NCBI RefSeq assembly: GCF_001179945.1
Contig: NZ_CVSG01000079.1
Span: forward strand, 1 to 50,970
From: Candidatus Pelagibacter communis
Lineage (GTDB): Bacteria > Pseudomonadota > Alphaproteobacteria > Pelagibacterales > Pelagibacteraceae
Direction: 5' to 3'
Length of the DNA stretch: 50,970 bases
Shown: one piece after another, positions 17,072 to 26,906 of the stretch
How positions within the stretch are numbered: the first letter of the stretch is position 1
Layout of the letters: each line of letters starts with the position of its first letter
Notes under the pieces: generated by a model
Databases searched by the model: none
What the model was told of the DNA's origin: nothing
What the model saw: only the letters and a program-made list of their open reading frames with translations
Program-made: the position numbers and the translations under genes

Positions 17072-17652
17072 AATTAATTTTGGCCTCAAAAAGCGGGGTA
17101 AGAAAAAAGATCTTAGATGACAACGGCATTGACTCCGATGTAATTGTTTCAAATGTAGACGAAGACGAAGTAAAAACATCCCTTCTTAACGAGGGAGCAG
17201 ATCCGTTGATAATTTCTAAAAATTTAGCAGAAATAAAATCTATAAAAGTAAGCAGCAAAAATCCTGATAGAGTGGTCTTAGGAGCAGATAGTGTAATTTC
17301 TTTAAATAATGAACTAATTAATAAACCAAAAAGTCGAAACGAGGCATTTGATATTTTAAAAAAATTGAATAATTCAAAACATTATTTAATAAGCTCTGTT
17401 TGTATTTCTAAGAATGGAGCAATGATATGGAACCATACGGACTCTTCTGAGTTGAAAATGAAAAATTTAACAGATGAACAGCTTTTAAACTATTTGAATA
17501 AAATTAAAACTGAAACCTTGTTAGCGTATGGTGTCTATCAAGTCGAGGCCGAGGGTTTAAGATTGTTTGAGTACATAAAAGGTGACCACAACTCAATTAT
17601 GGGTTTGCCTATTAAAGACATTATCAACTATATTAATAAATATAAAAAATGA
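17068..17652 (+). CDS. maf: Maf family nucleotide pyrophosphatase
   Basis: A 194-residue Maf/Ham1-like pyrophosphatase acting on non-canonical or excess nucleoside triphosphates. The N-terminal LILASKSGVRKKILDDNGI is the family's substrate-binding loop (consensus LASxSPRRxxLL), with Gly-Val in place of Pro-Arg. VVLGADSVISLN and KPKSRNEAFDILKKLN carry the acidic catalytic residues, and GVYQVEAEG and IMGLPI follow. It overlaps PPSR and aroE by 4 bp each. The house-cleaning role is known for the family; substrate preference here is not determined. Confidence 0.94.
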   Translation: MKLILASKSGVRKKILDDNGIDSDVIVSNVDEDEVKTSLLNEGADPLIISKNLAEIKSIKVSSKNPDRVVLGADSVISLNNELINKPKSRNEAFDILKKLNNSKHYLISSVCISKNGAMIWNHTDSSELKMKNLTDEQLLNYLNKIKTETLLAYGVYQVEAEGLRLFEYIKGDHNSIMGLPIKDIINYINKYKK

Positions 17653-18470
17653 CAAAAAAATACGGGATAATTGGAAACCCAATAAAACATTCTCTATCTC
17701 CCATTCTACATAATTATTGGTTTAAGAAATACAAAATAGATGCAAATTATTCAATAATTGAAACTGAAAACAGTGAATTACCAAATCTAATAAACAGAAT
17801 TAAGAATAAAGATTTAATTGGTATTAATATTACACTTCCATATAAACAAAAAATTGTCCCACATATTGACGTTCTCATCAATGACGCTGAAATTACAAGT
17901 TCAGTTAATACAATTTTTTTAGATGATAAGGGAACAATTGTTGGAGAAAATACTGATGTTTATGGGTTACAAGCAGCTTATTTGAAAGAGGTTGATGATA
18001 TTAGTAGAAAGAGCGCTTTAGTTATAGGGGCAGGAGGAGTTTCGCCATCAGTAATATTATCTCTTGAAAAATGCGGAGTGAAGAATATTTCTTTAGCAAA
18101 TAGAACGGAAGATAAGTGTATTTTTTTAAAAAAAAAATTTAAATACCTAAACATAATAAATTGGGCAAACTTAAAAAATGAGTTGAAAAATTACGATATT
18201 ATTATTAACGCAACAAGTTTAGGTCTTAAAAATGGACAAGATTTTAATTTCAATTTTGATCAAGTGAAAAACAGCTTAATTTATATTGATACAATTTATA
18301 ATCCTTTAGAGACTAAAACTTTTAAATATTTAAAAGAAAGGAATATTAGAGTATTTAATGGACTTGAGATGTTTATTTATCAGGGACAAAAAGCTTTTTA
18401 TTTATGGACTAAAATTAATCCAGAAATTGACCAAAAATTAATCGAACTCTTGTTGTCTAAGTTAAAATAA
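17649..18470 (+). CDS. aroE: Shikimate dehydrogenase
   Basis: NADPH-dependent reduction of 3-dehydroshikimate in aromatic amino acid synthesis. The 273-residue protein has YGIIGNPIKHSLSPILHN (substrate-binding Ser residues), NITLPYKQKI with the catalytic Lys, NTDVYG, the nucleotide-binding loop VIGAGGVSPS followed by NRT, and INATSLGL. The C-terminal GLEMFIYQGQKAFYLW is typical. It overlaps maf by 4 bp and coaE by one base. Confidence 0.97.
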   Translation: MTKKYGIIGNPIKHSLSPILHNYWFKKYKIDANYSIIETENSELPNLINRIKNKDLIGINITLPYKQKIVPHIDVLINDAEITSSVNTIFLDDKGTIVGENTDVYGLQAAYLKEVDDISRKSALVIGAGGVSPSVILSLEKCGVKNISLANRTEDKCIFLKKKFKYLNIINWANLKNELKNYDIIINATSLGLKNGQDFNFNFDQVKNSLIYIDTIYNPLETKTFKYLKERNIRVFNGLEMFIYQGQKAFYLWTKINPEIDQKLIELLLSKLK

Positions 18471-19036
18471 TGATGAAGGTTGGTATTACAGGTTCTTTAG
18501 CTTCAGGAAAAACAACAGCTAGTAAAATCTTATCAGCAGGCAGAGGACCTCTCTTCAGTGCCGATGAAGTTGTTAAAAAACTTTACACAAAAAATAATTT
18601 TAAAAAGGCTATCGTTAAAAAACTTAATTTAAAAAACTCTTCAAATATTAAAAAATTAATAAAAGAAAAAATCAAGGATGATAAATCAAATATTCTAAGG
18701 CTTGAAAAAATTATTCACCCTTTAGTAAGGAAAGAGATGCAAAAGTTCATAAAAAAAAATATTAAAAAAAAATTTATTTTCCTCGAAATACCCCTTCTTA
18801 TTGAGAGTAATCTTACAAATATTTTTGACATTATTTTTTACATCAAAGCAAAAAAAATTATACGGTTAAAAAGATTTAAACGTAAAGGTGGAAAAAAATC
18901 CATTTTTAATATTTTAAATTCGAAACAATTAGGTGATGTTAAAAAGGCTAGATATTGTGAACATGTAATTGTTAATGAAAAAAATATTAAGATTTTAAAA
19001 AAAAATTTATTGGATATATTTAAAAGATATGAATGA
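18470..19036 (+). CDS. coaE: Dephospho-CoA kinase
   Basis: Phosphorylates dephospho-CoA, the last step of CoA synthesis. The 188-residue P-loop kinase begins MKVGITGSLASGKTTASKIL, where the Walker A is GSLASGKTT rather than the usual GGIGSGKS. SADEVVKKLY and the LEKIIHPLVRKEM motif follow, and LEIPLLIESNL matches the family's DIPLLFE block. ATG codons at 18470 and 18473 are both possible; the first overlaps the aroE stop. The protein is unusually Lys/Asn-rich, as expected at this AT content. It overlaps dnaQ by 8 bp. Confidence 0.93.
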   Translation: MMKVGITGSLASGKTTASKILSAGRGPLFSADEVVKKLYTKNNFKKAIVKKLNLKNSSNIKKLIKEKIKDDKSNILRLEKIIHPLVRKEMQKFIKKNIKKKFIFLEIPLLIESNLTNIFDIIFYIKAKKIIRLKRFKRKGGKKSIFNILNSKQLGDVKKARYCEHVIVNEKNIKILKKNLLDIFKRYE

Positions 19037-19688
19037 AATATTTTTAGATACAGAGACAACTGGCTTATCATTTAAAGATGGACATAGAATTGTGGAGATT
19101 GCCTGTATTGAAACAAAAGATTTAATTGCTACTGGAAATGTATTTCATCGATTAATAAATCCTGAGAGAAATATCCCAGAAGAAGCTTTTAAAATTCATG
19201 GTTTCTCAGAGAAACTTTTAAGCACCAAAGAAAAATTTGATAAAATATCAGATGAATTTTTAAAATTCATTGATGGAAAAAAAATAATCATTCACAATGC
19301 ATCTTTTGATTTAGCTTTTTTAAACGGCGAACTGAGCGCATTAAATAAAAATATAATAGATCCAAAACAAGTTGTAGATTCTCTTGAAATTGCAAGAAAT
19401 AAGTTCCCTGGTATATCTAATTCTTTAGACGCCCTATGTAAAAGATTTAACATCGATATTTCAAAAAGAACTAAACATAATGCGTTACTTGACTGCCAGT
19501 TATTGAGAGAAGTGTACATTAATTTGTTAGACGTGAAGGAACCAAAGTTTAATTTATCTGCTAAACATCCAGAACAAAATTCAATTAATGACAGAAGTTA
19601 TAATAAAAAAGTATTAGAAATTTCTAGTAATGAATCCAACATGCATAAAGAATTTTTAAAAAAAGAATTAAAAAAAAACTATTATTGA
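19029..19688 (+). CDS. dnaQ: DNA polymerase III epsilon subunit (3'-5' exonuclease)
   Basis: Proofreading exonuclease of the replicative polymerase. The 219-residue DEDDh exonuclease shows ExoI IFLDTETTGL (Asp and Glu), IVEIACIE, IHGFSEKLL, ExoII IIHNASFDLAFLN, and ExoIII HNALLDCQLL with catalytic His and Asp. The C-terminus beyond about residue 175 lacks conserved sequence and would hold the alpha-subunit contact. It overlaps coaE by 8 bp and converges with secB (7 bp overlap). In alphaproteobacteria dnaQ next to coaE and secB is a conserved order. Confidence 0.95.
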   Translation: MNEIFLDTETTGLSFKDGHRIVEIACIETKDLIATGNVFHRLINPERNIPEEAFKIHGFSEKLLSTKEKFDKISDEFLKFIDGKKIIIHNASFDLAFLNGELSALNKNIIDPKQVVDSLEIARNKFPGISNSLDALCKRFNIDISKRTKHNALLDCQLLREVYINLLDVKEPKFNLSAKHPEQNSINDRSYNKKVLEISSNESNMHKEFLKKELKKNYY

Positions 19689-20101
19689 CTTTTTTTCATA
19701 TTATAAAGACTAAGAAAATCAACATTTTCACTAATTTTTACATCTTTAAATCCTGAATTTTCAAATAAACTCACAAATATTCTTCTAAGCTCACCATAAA
19801 TTTTCGACGGAACATCAACTAAAATAATTTTTTCTAATTGACTTTTTTCTACTTTGTCATTTTCTAACTCAATAATTGTAGCAAATATAATTTTAGTATT
19901 AATTATCTCAAAATTTTCTTTAGTGGGTGATAAATTAAGGGAGGTTAAAATTTCAATAATATTATGTTTAATTCTATTACTTTTTATATCAATATTAATT
20001 TTGTAGTTAACGATATCTTTTGATAACAAATAAAAAGTTTTTGTATTTGGAATATTAAAGTTTAATTCTTTAATATATTTACCGATAATTTTATAACTCA
20101 T
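19682..20101 (-). CDS. secB: Protein-export chaperone SecB
   Basis: A 139-residue SecB-like chaperone that holds secretory proteins unfolded for SecA. It starts MSYKIIGKYIKELNFNIPNT, matching the SecB beta-strand YVKDLSFENP-like block. VDVPSKIYGELRRIFVSLFENSGF corresponds to the family's PxLLFPYAREVI region, with the Pro-Tyr-Ala core replaced. It is divergent overall, but position next to dnaQ and fxsA (the usual alphaproteobacterial order) supports the call. It overlaps fxsA by 11 bp on the same strand. Confidence 0.85.
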   Translation of the reverse strand: MSYKIIGKYIKELNFNIPNTKTFYLLSKDIVNYKINIDIKSNRIKHNIIEILTSLNLSPTKENFEIINTKIIFATIIELENDKVEKSQLEKIILVDVPSKIYGELRRIFVSLFENSGFKDVKISENVDFLSLYNMKKSQ

Positions 20102-20513
20102 CTTTATCTTTGTTAATTATTTCCCCATCAATCGTTTTAATATTATGTCTAGTTTCGTTTGTTTTTTTTCTTTTTCTAAATATTATTCTTAATAAAATTT
20201 TCCTAGAAAAAGGAAATAATAGAATAAATCCAACACTATCAGTTAAAAAACCAGGGATGATCAAAAACAATGCAGCACAGGCTATAGATGCACCAGACAT
20301 CAATTCAAAAACTGGAGCCTTATTTTGATAAATATTTATAATTCCAGACCTTAAAGTTTGAATACCTTGTATTCTAGCGTAGTAAATACCTATTATCGCG
20401 GTTAGAAAAATAAGAGATATCGTGTTAAAGGCACCAATTTGCTCACCAATTTTGATCATAATAAATATTTCTAGAGCAGGTAACCCTATTAAAATTAAGA
20501 AAAATGTGTTCAT
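20091..20513 (-). CDS. fxsA: FxsA family membrane protein
   Basis: A 140-residue inner-membrane protein of the FxsA family, named for suppression of F exclusion of phage T7 in E. coli; its everyday role is unknown. The N-terminus LILIGLPALEIFIMIKIGEQIGAFNTISLIFLTAIIGIYYAR matches the family, followed by the second hydrophobic pair SGASIACAALFLIIPGFLTDSVGFILLFP. The C-terminus is polar and basic. First gene of an fxsA-secB pair, divergent from the Tim44-like gene. Identification is by topology and motif. Confidence 0.92.
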   Translation of the reverse strand: MNTFFLILIGLPALEIFIMIKIGEQIGAFNTISLIFLTAIIGIYYARIQGIQTLRSGIINIYQNKAPVFELMSGASIACAALFLIIPGFLTDSVGFILLFPFSRKILLRIIFRKRKKTNETRHNIKTIDGEIINKDKDEL

Positions 20514-20557
20514 TTGTCTGATACAAAATTATATTATTCATGTATATTTATCAAATT

Positions 20558-21160
20558 ATGAGCAATAATTTTGGCTATTTAGACATAATTTTATTAGGAA
20601 TGATTGCAGGTTTTATAATCTTGCGATTAAGAAGCATATTAGGAAGAAAAACTGGACATGAGTCCAAAGTTTATCCGAACTTTGCTGAAAAAAAATTCAG
20701 TATGCCTCAAAAAGATACTAAAGCTGCTGAACAAAATCTTGAAATTCTTGAAGGAAAAGACAAAAAGGAATTTTTGAAAGGTGCTGAGATAGCTTATGAA
20801 AGTATTTTAACCTCTTTCGCATCAGGTGATTTGATCAAACTAAAGGCTTTGTTGTCACCGAATATGTTTTCTAATTTTTCTGATGCAATAAAATCTAGAA
20901 ATAAAGATAATATTAAATCGGAATTTACATTTATCGGAGTGAAAGAATCTTCTGTAGAAAAATATGAAAAAATCAAAGACAATTTATTTGCTACTGTAAA
21001 GTTTGTTGCTGAAGTTATATCAGTAAAAAAAGATAAAGATAATAAAATAATCGAGGGAAATCCTGACAAAATTAAATTTGTAACTGATAGTTGGAAATTT
21101 ACAAAAAATATTAACAACAAAAGTCCAAACTGGTATTTATCTGAAATTATCAGTCAGTGA
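20558..21160 (+). CDS. Tim44-like domain protein (TimA)
   Basis: A 200-residue protein with a single N-terminal membrane anchor (YLDIILLGMIAGFIILRLRSILGRKTG) followed by a soluble Tim44-like domain from about residue 75 (FLKGAEIAYESILTSFASGDLIKLKALLS, then FTFIGVKESSVEK). It is the bacterial relative of the mitochondrial import motor component Tim44. In alphaproteobacteria it probably binds membrane or periplasmic partners; function is not settled. I prefer the ATG at 20558 over 20540, because the homologous N-terminus begins just before the anchor. It overlaps the next gene by 4 bp (GTGA). Confidence 0.88.
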   Translation: MSNNFGYLDIILLGMIAGFIILRLRSILGRKTGHESKVYPNFAEKKFSMPQKDTKAAEQNLEILEGKDKKEFLKGAEIAYESILTSFASGDLIKLKALLSPNMFSNFSDAIKSRNKDNIKSEFTFIGVKESSVEKYEKIKDNLFATVKFVAEVISVKKDKDNKIIEGNPDKIKFVTDSWKFTKNINNKSPNWYLSEIISQ

Positions 21161-21573
21161 ATAAAAAAAAAGATCTTTCCCAGGAAGACAAGCAAACTTG
21201 GGAAAATTATATTAAAGATCCATTAGATATTTACGATAAAGATAACAACAATCAAAAGAGAATTAGAAAAGAAAGATTTAAATTTGATCTTCATGGTTTT
21301 ACTCTAGACGAAGCGAACAAAAAAGTGAAAGAAATTTTACTCTTTTGTATCAAGAACAAGTATAAAGAATTGTTATTAATTACAGGTAAGGGATTACATT
21401 CTACAAGTAACAAAGATGTTTATGTTTCAAAAGATTTCGGAAAATTAAAATTTTCTGTTCCAGAATTTATTAAATCTGATCTTGAGACAAATAAACTTAT
21501 CGTTTCGATTAATGAAGCCGAAGTAAAAGATGGTGGAGAAGGTGCAATTTTAATTAAGCTTAAGAATTTATAA
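21157..21573 (+). CDS. Smr/MutS2 domain protein
   Basis: A 138-residue Smr-domain protein, the putative nuclease domain also found at the end of MutS2. Key motifs are [11 protein letters not shown] (family DLHG) and [11 protein letters not shown] (family TGxG). It is longer than the minimal domain, with a charged N-terminal extension. The start is GTG at 21157, overlapping the Tim44-like stop as GTGA. The stop region overlaps convergent hslU by 6 bp. In alphaproteobacteria this gene commonly sits beside the Tim44-like and hslUV genes. The nucleic-acid substrate is unknown. Confidence 0.92.
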   Translation: MNKKKDLSQEDKQTWENYIKDPLDIYDKDNNNQKRIRKERFKFDLHGFTLDEANKKVKEILLFCIKNKYKELLLITGKGLHSTSNKDVYVSKDFGKLKFSVPEFIKSDLETNKLIVSINEAEVKDGGEGAILIKLKNL

Positions 21574-22944
21574 TATGAACTTTGATAAGTCTGTATCCTT
21601 AACTAAATTACCCAGATTATCTTGAACAAATTTTTTATCTACCGTGATTGTTTCTCCAGACTTATCTGTTGCGTTGAAACTAATATCATCCAATACTTTC
21701 TCAATTATAGTATGAAGTCTTCTCGCTCCAATATTTTCAACTGAGGAATTAACTTCCGCAGATATTTTTGCAAGCATATCAATACCATTATCTGAAAATT
21801 CAAGGTTAACGCCTTCAGTTTTTAAAAGGGCTTTGTATTGTTTTATTAAACTATTATCTGGCTCTTTTAGAATTCTTTTGAAATCATCCTCATTTAGGGC
21901 ATTCAATTCCACTCTAATTGGCAGTCTTCCCTGTAATTCCGGTAATAGATCTGAGGGCTTTGCTAATTGGAAAGCTCCGGATGCAATAAATAAAATATGA
22001 TCAGTTTTTATTGGCCCGTGCTTAGTACTTACTGTAGTCCCTTCAATTAGAGGCAACAAGTCTCTTTGGACTCCTTCTCTAGAAACATCGCCACCTACTC
22101 TGTCACTTCTTGCTGAAACTTTATCAATTTCATCTAAAAAGACTATTCCATTTTCCTCAGTAGCCTTTTTGGCTTCTTTTATAATCTTATCTTCTTCGAT
22201 CATTTTATCAGACTCCTGAGCTACTAAAATTCCGTGGGATTCTTTAACTGACATTTTTTTCTTTTTTCCTTTTTTCCCTCCAATAGATTTACCTAAAATA
22301 TCTCCAAGATTAACCATACCAACATTACCTCCTGGCATTCCCGGTATTTCAAAGCTTTGAATTCCAGATGATGAGTCCTGAACTTCTATTTCAATTTCGT
22401 TATCATCTAGATCACCGTTTCTAAGTCTTTTTCTAAAACTTTCTCTTGTAGCAACACTTGCTTTATTTCCAACTAATGCATCTAATACTTTTTCCTCTGC
22501 TTTTAATTCTGCTTTGGCTTTAACTTCTTTTCTTTTTCTTTCTCTTTCCATAGCAATTGCTATTTCTATCAAATCCCTTACGATCTGTTCTACGTCTCTT
22601 CCAACATACCCAACCTCTGTAAATCTTGTCGCCTCAACCTTTATAAAAGGTGCCTCAGCTAATCTTGAAAGTCTTCTTGATATTTCGGTTTTTCCTACTC
22701 CTGTTGGACCGATCATAAGTATGTTCTTCGGTAATACTTCATCTCTCATTTCATCAGTAAGAGCCTGTCTTCTCCATCTATTTCTTAATGCAACAGCAAC
22801 TGCCTTTTTTGCTTCCTTTTGACCGATTACATATCTATCCAGCTCTGAAACTATTTCTCTTGGAGAAAGAGCGCTGACCTTTGAGTTATCAGCTTTAGAT
22901 CCTTTGACTAGTTTTAAATTTGTTTCTTTTTTTGATTTAGACAT
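21568..22944 (-). CDS. hslU: ATP-dependent protease ATPase subunit HslU
   Basis: The 458-residue AAA+ unfoldase of the HslUV protease. Motifs: [21 protein letters not shown] at the N-terminus, Walker [15 protein letters not shown], the pore loop [15 protein letters not shown] with the GYVG aromatic, Walker [12 protein letters not shown], sensor [29 protein letters not shown], and the C-terminal [15 protein letters not shown] tail that docks into HslV. It follows hslV with no intergenic base. Length is normal. Heat-shock regulation is expected from the family but not evident in the upstream sequence. Confidence 0.98.
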   Translation of the reverse strand: MSKSKKETNLKLVKGSKADNSKVSALSPREIVSELDRYVIGQKEAKKAVAVALRNRWRRQALTDEMRDEVLPKNILMIGPTGVGKTEISRRLSRLAEAPFIKVEATRFTEVGYVGRDVEQIVRDLIEIAIAMERERKRKEVKAKAELKAEEKVLDALVGNKASVATRESFRKRLRNGDLDDNEIEIEVQDSSSGIQSFEIPGMPGGNVGMVNLGDILGKSIGGKKGKKKKMSVKESHGILVAQESDKMIEEDKIIKEAKKATEENGIVFLDEIDKVSARSDRVGGDVSREGVQRDLLPLIEGTTVSTKHGPIKTDHILFIASGAFQLAKPSDLLPELQGRLPIRVELNALNEDDFKRILKEPDNSLIKQYKALLKTEGVNLEFSDNGIDMLAKISAEVNSSVENIGARRLHTIIEKVLDDISFNATDKSGETITVDKKFVQDNLGNLVKDTDLSKFIL

Positions 22945-23484
22945 TTAAATTTTTTCCATTGTTACATTATTGTTTGTAAATACGCAGATATCTGATGCTA
23001 CTTTTAATGCTTTTCTTGCGATCTCTTCTGCTTTCATATCAGTCTCAATTAATACCTTTGCAGCCGCAAGAGCATAATTTCCTCCAGACCCTATTCCAAT
23101 TATTCCATCCTCTGGTTCTAAAACATCACCGGTTCCAGAAATTATAAAGCTGTGATTTTTATCTGCAACTGCCATTAATGCTTCTAATCTTCTTAAAAAT
23201 TTATCACTTCTCCAATCTTTAGCTAATTCAACAGCTGCTCTTTGTAAGTTACCGGCGTGCTTTTCTAATTTTGCCTCAAGCCTCTCAAACAAAGTTAAAG
23301 CATCGGCAGTTGAGCCAGCAAATCCTGCTATCACACCTCTGCTATCAATTTTTCTAACTTTCTTTGCCTTGCTTTTTAAAACTGTATTACCAAGACTGAC
23401 TTGACCGTCACCTGCTACAATAGTCTCTCCACCCTTTCTAAGAAGGACTATTGTGGTGCCATGCCATTTTTCAGCTGTATTCAT
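22945..23484 (-). CDS. hslV: ATP-dependent protease proteolytic subunit HslV
   Basis: The 179-residue N-terminal-nucleophile peptidase of HslUV. After a 9-residue leader the mature N-terminus would be Thr10 in [13 protein letters not shown], the catalytic threonine. [17 protein letters not shown] and [17 protein letters not shown] are typical, as is the C-terminal [11 protein letters not shown]. It directly precedes hslU. It is divergent from hisB across a 96-bp spacer (23485-23580) in which I see no clear operator. Confidence 0.98.
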   Translation of the reverse strand: MNTAEKWHGTTIVLLRKGGETIVAGDGQVSLGNTVLKSKAKKVRKIDSRGVIAGFAGSTADALTLFERLEAKLEKHAGNLQRAAVELAKDWRSDKFLRRLEALMAVADKNHSFIISGTGDVLEPEDGIIGIGSGGNYALAAAKVLIETDMKAEEIARKALKVASDICVFTNNNVTMEKI

Positions 23485-23580
23485 GGAGTTATATGTGGAG
23501 ATTAATTTGCGATCTTCAATAGTGATTTATTGATAAAATGACCATTTAAATATATATCAAAGGTAAATCAGGCATAGTTT

Positions 23581-24171
23581 ATGAGTAGAAAAGCAAAAAT
23601 AACTAGGAAAACAAAAGAGACCAGTATTTCTGTCGCGGTTAATCTAGATGGCAAAGGAAAGTATAAAATTAAAACTGGAATAGGTTTTTTAGATCACATG
23701 TTGGAGCAATTATCAAAACATTCTCTTATAGATCTAGAAGTTAAAGCAAAAGGTGACACACATATAGATTTACACCACACTACTGAGGATACAGGAATAG
23801 CAATTGGTGAAGCTATTAAAAAAGCAGCAGGTAATCGAAAAGGAATTACGCGATATGCATCTACAATGATTCCTATGGATGAAACTTTAAGCAGAGTTTC
23901 TATAGATGTATCAAATAGACCTTATTTAATCTGGAAAGTAAATCTGCCGGTTGAAAAACTTGGTGAGATGGACACAGAATTGTTTAAAGAGTGGTTCCAA
24001 GCTTTTTCACAATCAGCTGGAGTTACTTTACACATAGAAAATATTTACGGTGAAAATAGTCACCACAAGATTGAGTCGTGTTACAAAGGTTTAGCTAGAT
24101 CATTAAAAGATGCTCTAGCGATTGATAAAAGAATTAAAAATTCAATACCTTCGACAAAAGGCTCTATTTAA
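23581..24171 (+). CDS. hisB: Imidazoleglycerol-phosphate dehydratase
   Basis: The 196-residue monofunctional HisB (no phosphatase domain). Metal-binding motifs [14 protein letters not shown] and [10 protein letters not shown] are both present, as are [17 protein letters not shown] and PMDETLSR. First gene of the hisB-hisH-hisA-hisF-hisE run, the usual alphaproteobacterial order. Five bases separate it from hisH. No leader peptide or attenuator is visible upstream. Confidence 0.97.
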   Translation: MSRKAKITRKTKETSISVAVNLDGKGKYKIKTGIGFLDHMLEQLSKHSLIDLEVKAKGDTHIDLHHTTEDTGIAIGEAIKKAAGNRKGITRYASTMIPMDETLSRVSIDVSNRPYLIWKVNLPVEKLGEMDTELFKEWFQAFSQSAGVTLHIENIYGENSHHKIESCYKGLARSLKDALAIDKRIKNSIPSTKGSI

Positions 24172-24176
24172 AATAG

Positions 24177-24803
24177 ATGAACGTCACAATTGTTGACTAT
24201 CAATCGGGCAATATAAGCTCTGTCATAAATTCTTTTACAGAGGTAGCTAAAGGTAAAGTTAATCTAGAGGTAACTTCGAACATTAATAAAATTAAGTCTT
24301 GTGATAAAATTGTTTTACCAGGGCAAGGTTCATTTAAAAGCTGTATAGAGTCGTTAAATAGAATTTCTGGACTAGTAGACACGCTAAAAGATTTTGCAAT
24401 TATAAATAAGAAACCCTTATTAGGCATCTGTGTAGGCTTACAAATGTTTGCAGATACTGGATACGAAGAAGCAGAAACAAGAGGCTTAGGTTGGATTCCT
24501 GGCAAAGTTTCTAAAATTGATAATCAGAATGGAAAATTTAAACTTCCACACATTGGGTGGAACGAAATTGAAATTCAAAAGGAAAGTAAAATATTTAAAA
24601 ACATAAAAAATAAATCTCATATGTATTTCGTTCATAGTTATGAGTTTATACCTGAGGATAAATCAGTTATCTCAGCAACAACAGACTATTCATCAAAAAT
24701 TGTCTGCTCTGTTGAAAGAGATAATTTATTTGGAACACAGTTTCACCCAGAGAAGAGTGATAAAATCGGATTAAAATTAATTGATAACTTTTTAAGATTA
24801 TAA
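24177..24803 (+). CDS. hisH: Imidazole glycerol phosphate synthase, glutaminase subunit HisH
   Basis: A 208-residue class I glutamine amidotransferase that feeds ammonia to HisF. The nucleophile elbow GICVGLQMF carries the catalytic Cys, and the Cys-His-Glu triad is completed by GTQFHPEKS. VDYQSGNISSV at the N-terminus and LPGQGSF are family motifs. It overlaps hisA by one base (TAATG), as expected for subunits of one pathway block. Confidence 0.97.
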   Translation: MNVTIVDYQSGNISSVINSFTEVAKGKVNLEVTSNINKIKSCDKIVLPGQGSFKSCIESLNRISGLVDTLKDFAIINKKPLLGICVGLQMFADTGYEEAETRGLGWIPGKVSKIDNQNGKFKLPHIGWNEIEIQKESKIFKNIKNKSHMYFVHSYEFIPEDKSVISATTDYSSKIVCSVERDNLFGTQFHPEKSDKIGLKLIDNFLRL

Positions 24804-25528
24804 TGAAAATATTTCCAGCTATAGATATTAAAGACAAGAAGTGTGTAAGATTAATCAAAGGAGACTTTGAAAACAAAACTGAGTACGAAACCTCACCAGT
24901 TAATCAAGCAGGTAAATACAAAGATCATGGTTTCAAAAATTTACACATTGTTGATTTAGATGGTGCATTAACTGGAAAGACAGTTAATTTAGATATTATT
25001 AGAGAAATAGTAAGTAAATACGATTTGAAAGTCGAAATAGGCGGTGGCGTTAGATCTATAAATAGCATCAAGCAATATATCGATGCAGGTGTTGAGAAAG
25101 TAATTTTAGGAAGTGGTGCTATTAAGAATAAAGAATTTTTAAAAGAGTCTTGTGAACAGTTTAAAGATCAAATTGCTTTAGGATTAGACGCGAAGAATGG
25201 AAATCTTTCTGTGTCAGGTTGGAAAGAAAATTTAAATGTTAAAACTATAGATTTTCTTAAGGAAGTAAATCACTATGGAATAAGCCGAGTAATTTATACA
25301 GATATAAACAGAGACGGCATGAAGACTAGTCCTAACTTTGATGAGACTGTAAAAATTGCAGAACTTTCTAATTGTCCTGTTGTGATCTCAGGAGGTGTTT
25401 CCTCAATAAATGATATTAAGAAGGCCAAAGAGTTAAATAATAAAAAAATTGAAGGTATTATTGTTGGTAAGGCTATTTATGATGGTGATATTAAGCTTGA
25501 TGAGTTAGCAAAGGAGATTGATGCTTAA
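24803..25528 (+). CDS. hisA: ProFAR isomerase HisA
   Basis: A 241-residue TIM barrel converting ProFAR to PRFAR. Key residues: catalytic Asp8 in [38 protein letters not shown] with the second catalytic Asp, and VISGGVSS. Start is unambiguous from the one-base overlap with hisH. The end overlaps hisF by 8 bp when hisF begins at 25521. Confidence 0.97.
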   Translation: MKIFPAIDIKDKKCVRLIKGDFENKTEYETSPVNQAGKYKDHGFKNLHIVDLDGALTGKTVNLDIIREIVSKYDLKVEIGGGVRSINSIKQYIDAGVEKVILGSGAIKNKEFLKESCEQFKDQIALGLDAKNGNLSVSGWKENLNVKTIDFLKEVNHYGISRVIYTDINRDGMKTSPNFDETVKIAELSNCPVVISGGVSSINDIKKAKELNNKKIEGIIVGKAIYDGDIKLDELAKEIDA

Positions 25529-26279
25529 AAATAGAATTATACCTTGTCTTGATGTTAAAGATGGAAGAGTTGTTAAAGGTATTAACTTTGTTGAATTAAA
25601 AGATGCTGGAGATCCAGTAGAACAAGCTAAAATTTATAGTGACGGTGGTGCTGACGAGATTTGTTTTCTTGATATTACCGCTTCAAATGAGAATAGAGGA
25701 ACGATTATTGATATCGTTAGAAAAACTGCGAAAGAATGTTTTGTTCCTTTAACTGTTGGAGGTGGAGTTAGAACTATTCAAAATATTACCGATTTATTGT
25801 TAGCTGGTGCAGATAAAGTCTCTATTAATACTGCCGCTGTTAAAAATGTCGACTTTGTCGAGGAAGCTTCAAAAAAATTTGGATCTCAATGTATTGTTGT
25901 TGCGATCGACGCAAAAAAAGTTTCAGAAAATAAATGGGAAGTGTTTACACACGGCGGAAGAAATAAAACTGGTATCGATGCAGTGGATTTTGCTAAAAAA
26001 ATAGAAGAAAATGGGGCTGGAGAAATTTTATTAACTTCAATGGATAAAGATGGAACTAAATCTGGTTACGATGTTGATTTATTAAAAACAATTACAAATA
26101 GTACCAATATTCCAGTGATAGCTTCCGGTGGAGTTGGAACTCTAGATCACTTATATGATGGTATAGTTAAAGGTGGAGCAAGTGCAGTTTTAGCGGCTTC
26201 TATCTTTCATTATGGCGAATATAAAATCAAAGATGCTAAAGAATATTTGAATTCTAAAAATGTATCGGTAAGGTTGTAA
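25521..26279 (+). CDS. hisF: Imidazole glycerol phosphate synthase, cyclase subunit HisF
   Basis: A 252-residue TIM barrel that closes the imidazole ring using ammonia from HisH. Catalytic Asp in [15 protein letters not shown] and Asp in [14 protein letters not shown] are both present, with TVGGGVRTI and IASGGVGT. I choose the ATG at 25521 over the TTG one codon earlier, because the AAGGAG ribosome binding site (25511-25516) sits 4 bases before the ATG but only 1 base before the TTG. One base separates it from hisE. Confidence 0.97.
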   Translation: MLKNRIIPCLDVKDGRVVKGINFVELKDAGDPVEQAKIYSDGGADEICFLDITASNENRGTIIDIVRKTAKECFVPLTVGGGVRTIQNITDLLLAGADKVSINTAAVKNVDFVEEASKKFGSQCIVVAIDAKKVSENKWEVFTHGGRNKTGIDAVDFAKKIEENGAGEILLTSMDKDGTKSGYDVDLLKTITNSTNIPVIASGGVGTLDHLYDGIVKGGASAVLAASIFHYGEYKIKDAKEYLNSKNVSVRL

Positions 26280-26280
26280 A

Positions 26281-26553
26281 ATGTTTGAAAACTTAGAACA
26301 ATTAGTTAAAACAATCAGAGAGAGAAAAAATTCTTCTCCAGATAAGTCGTATACTAATAAACTTTTGAACGATAAAAACCTAACTGTTTCAAAAGTAAAA
26401 GAGGAAATAGGTGAATTAATAGAATCTGTGGAAAAAAATTCAAATAAGATACACGAAGCTGCTGATGTGGTTTATCATTTGATGGTCTACTTAGAGGCTA
26501 ACGACATAAAAATTGAAGATGTGATGAGCGAACTTAAGAAAAGACAGAAATGA
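26281..26553 (+). CDS. hisE: Phosphoribosyl-ATP pyrophosphatase HisE
   Basis: A 90-residue all-alpha MazG-like pyrophosphatase, catalysing the second step of histidine synthesis. Metal-binding motifs KVKEEIGELIESV (ExxE) and HEAADVVYHLMVYLE (ExxD) are visible. Stand-alone HisE, not fused to HisI, as in other alphaproteobacteria. It overlaps the HIT gene by 4 bp (ATGA). Confidence 0.95.
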   Translation: MFENLEQLVKTIRERKNSSPDKSYTNKLLNDKNLTVSKVKEEIGELIESVEKNSNKIHEAADVVYHLMVYLEANDIKIEDVMSELKKRQK

Positions 26554-26906
26554 GTTATGACAAAAATAATATATTTGCTAAAATTCTAAGGGGAGAAATT
26601 CCGTGTAAAAAAGTTTACGAAAATGATCATGTTTTAGCTTTTCATGATATTAATCCTCAAAAGAAAGTTCATGTTTTAGTTATTCCTAAAGGCGAATACA
26701 TAGATCTTAATGATTTCAACAGCAAAGCTTCAGATAAAGAAATTGTAGAGTTAAACAAAGCAGTGACGCATGTAGCAAACTTGGTGGGTGCAAAAGATAA
26801 AGGATTTCGAGCTTTAACTAATATCGGAAGTGATGGCGGTCAGGAAGTTCCTCACTTACATTTCCATATATTTGCAGGTGAAAAGATTGGAAAGATGGTT
26901 AGTTAA
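26550..26906 (+). CDS. HIT family protein (HinT-like)
   Basis: A 118-residue histidine-triad nucleotide-binding protein. It shows NIFAKILRGEIPCKKVYENDHVLAFHDINPQ at residues 7-37, HVLVIPKG, and the triad HLHFHIFAG. HinT-type members hydrolyse nucleoside phosphoramidates. It is embedded between hisE (4-bp overlap) and a GNAT gene (1-bp overlap), so it is part of the his transcript. Confidence 0.95.
   Translation: MSYDKNNIFAKILRGEIPCKKVYENDHVLAFHDINPQKKVHVLVIPKGEYIDLNDFNSKASDKEIVELNKAVTHVANLVGAKDKGFRALTNIGSDGGQEVPHLHFHIFAGEKIGKMVS

Noticed and set aside
23485-23580. Heat-shock promoter before hslV (TTGAAGA ... CTCCACATATAA)
   Set aside because: The -10-like element would lie only a few bases from the ATG, and the -35 element lacks the leading C.
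24200-24505. Minus-strand frame inside hisH
   Set aside because: It is a shadow of hisH with no start signal or homology.
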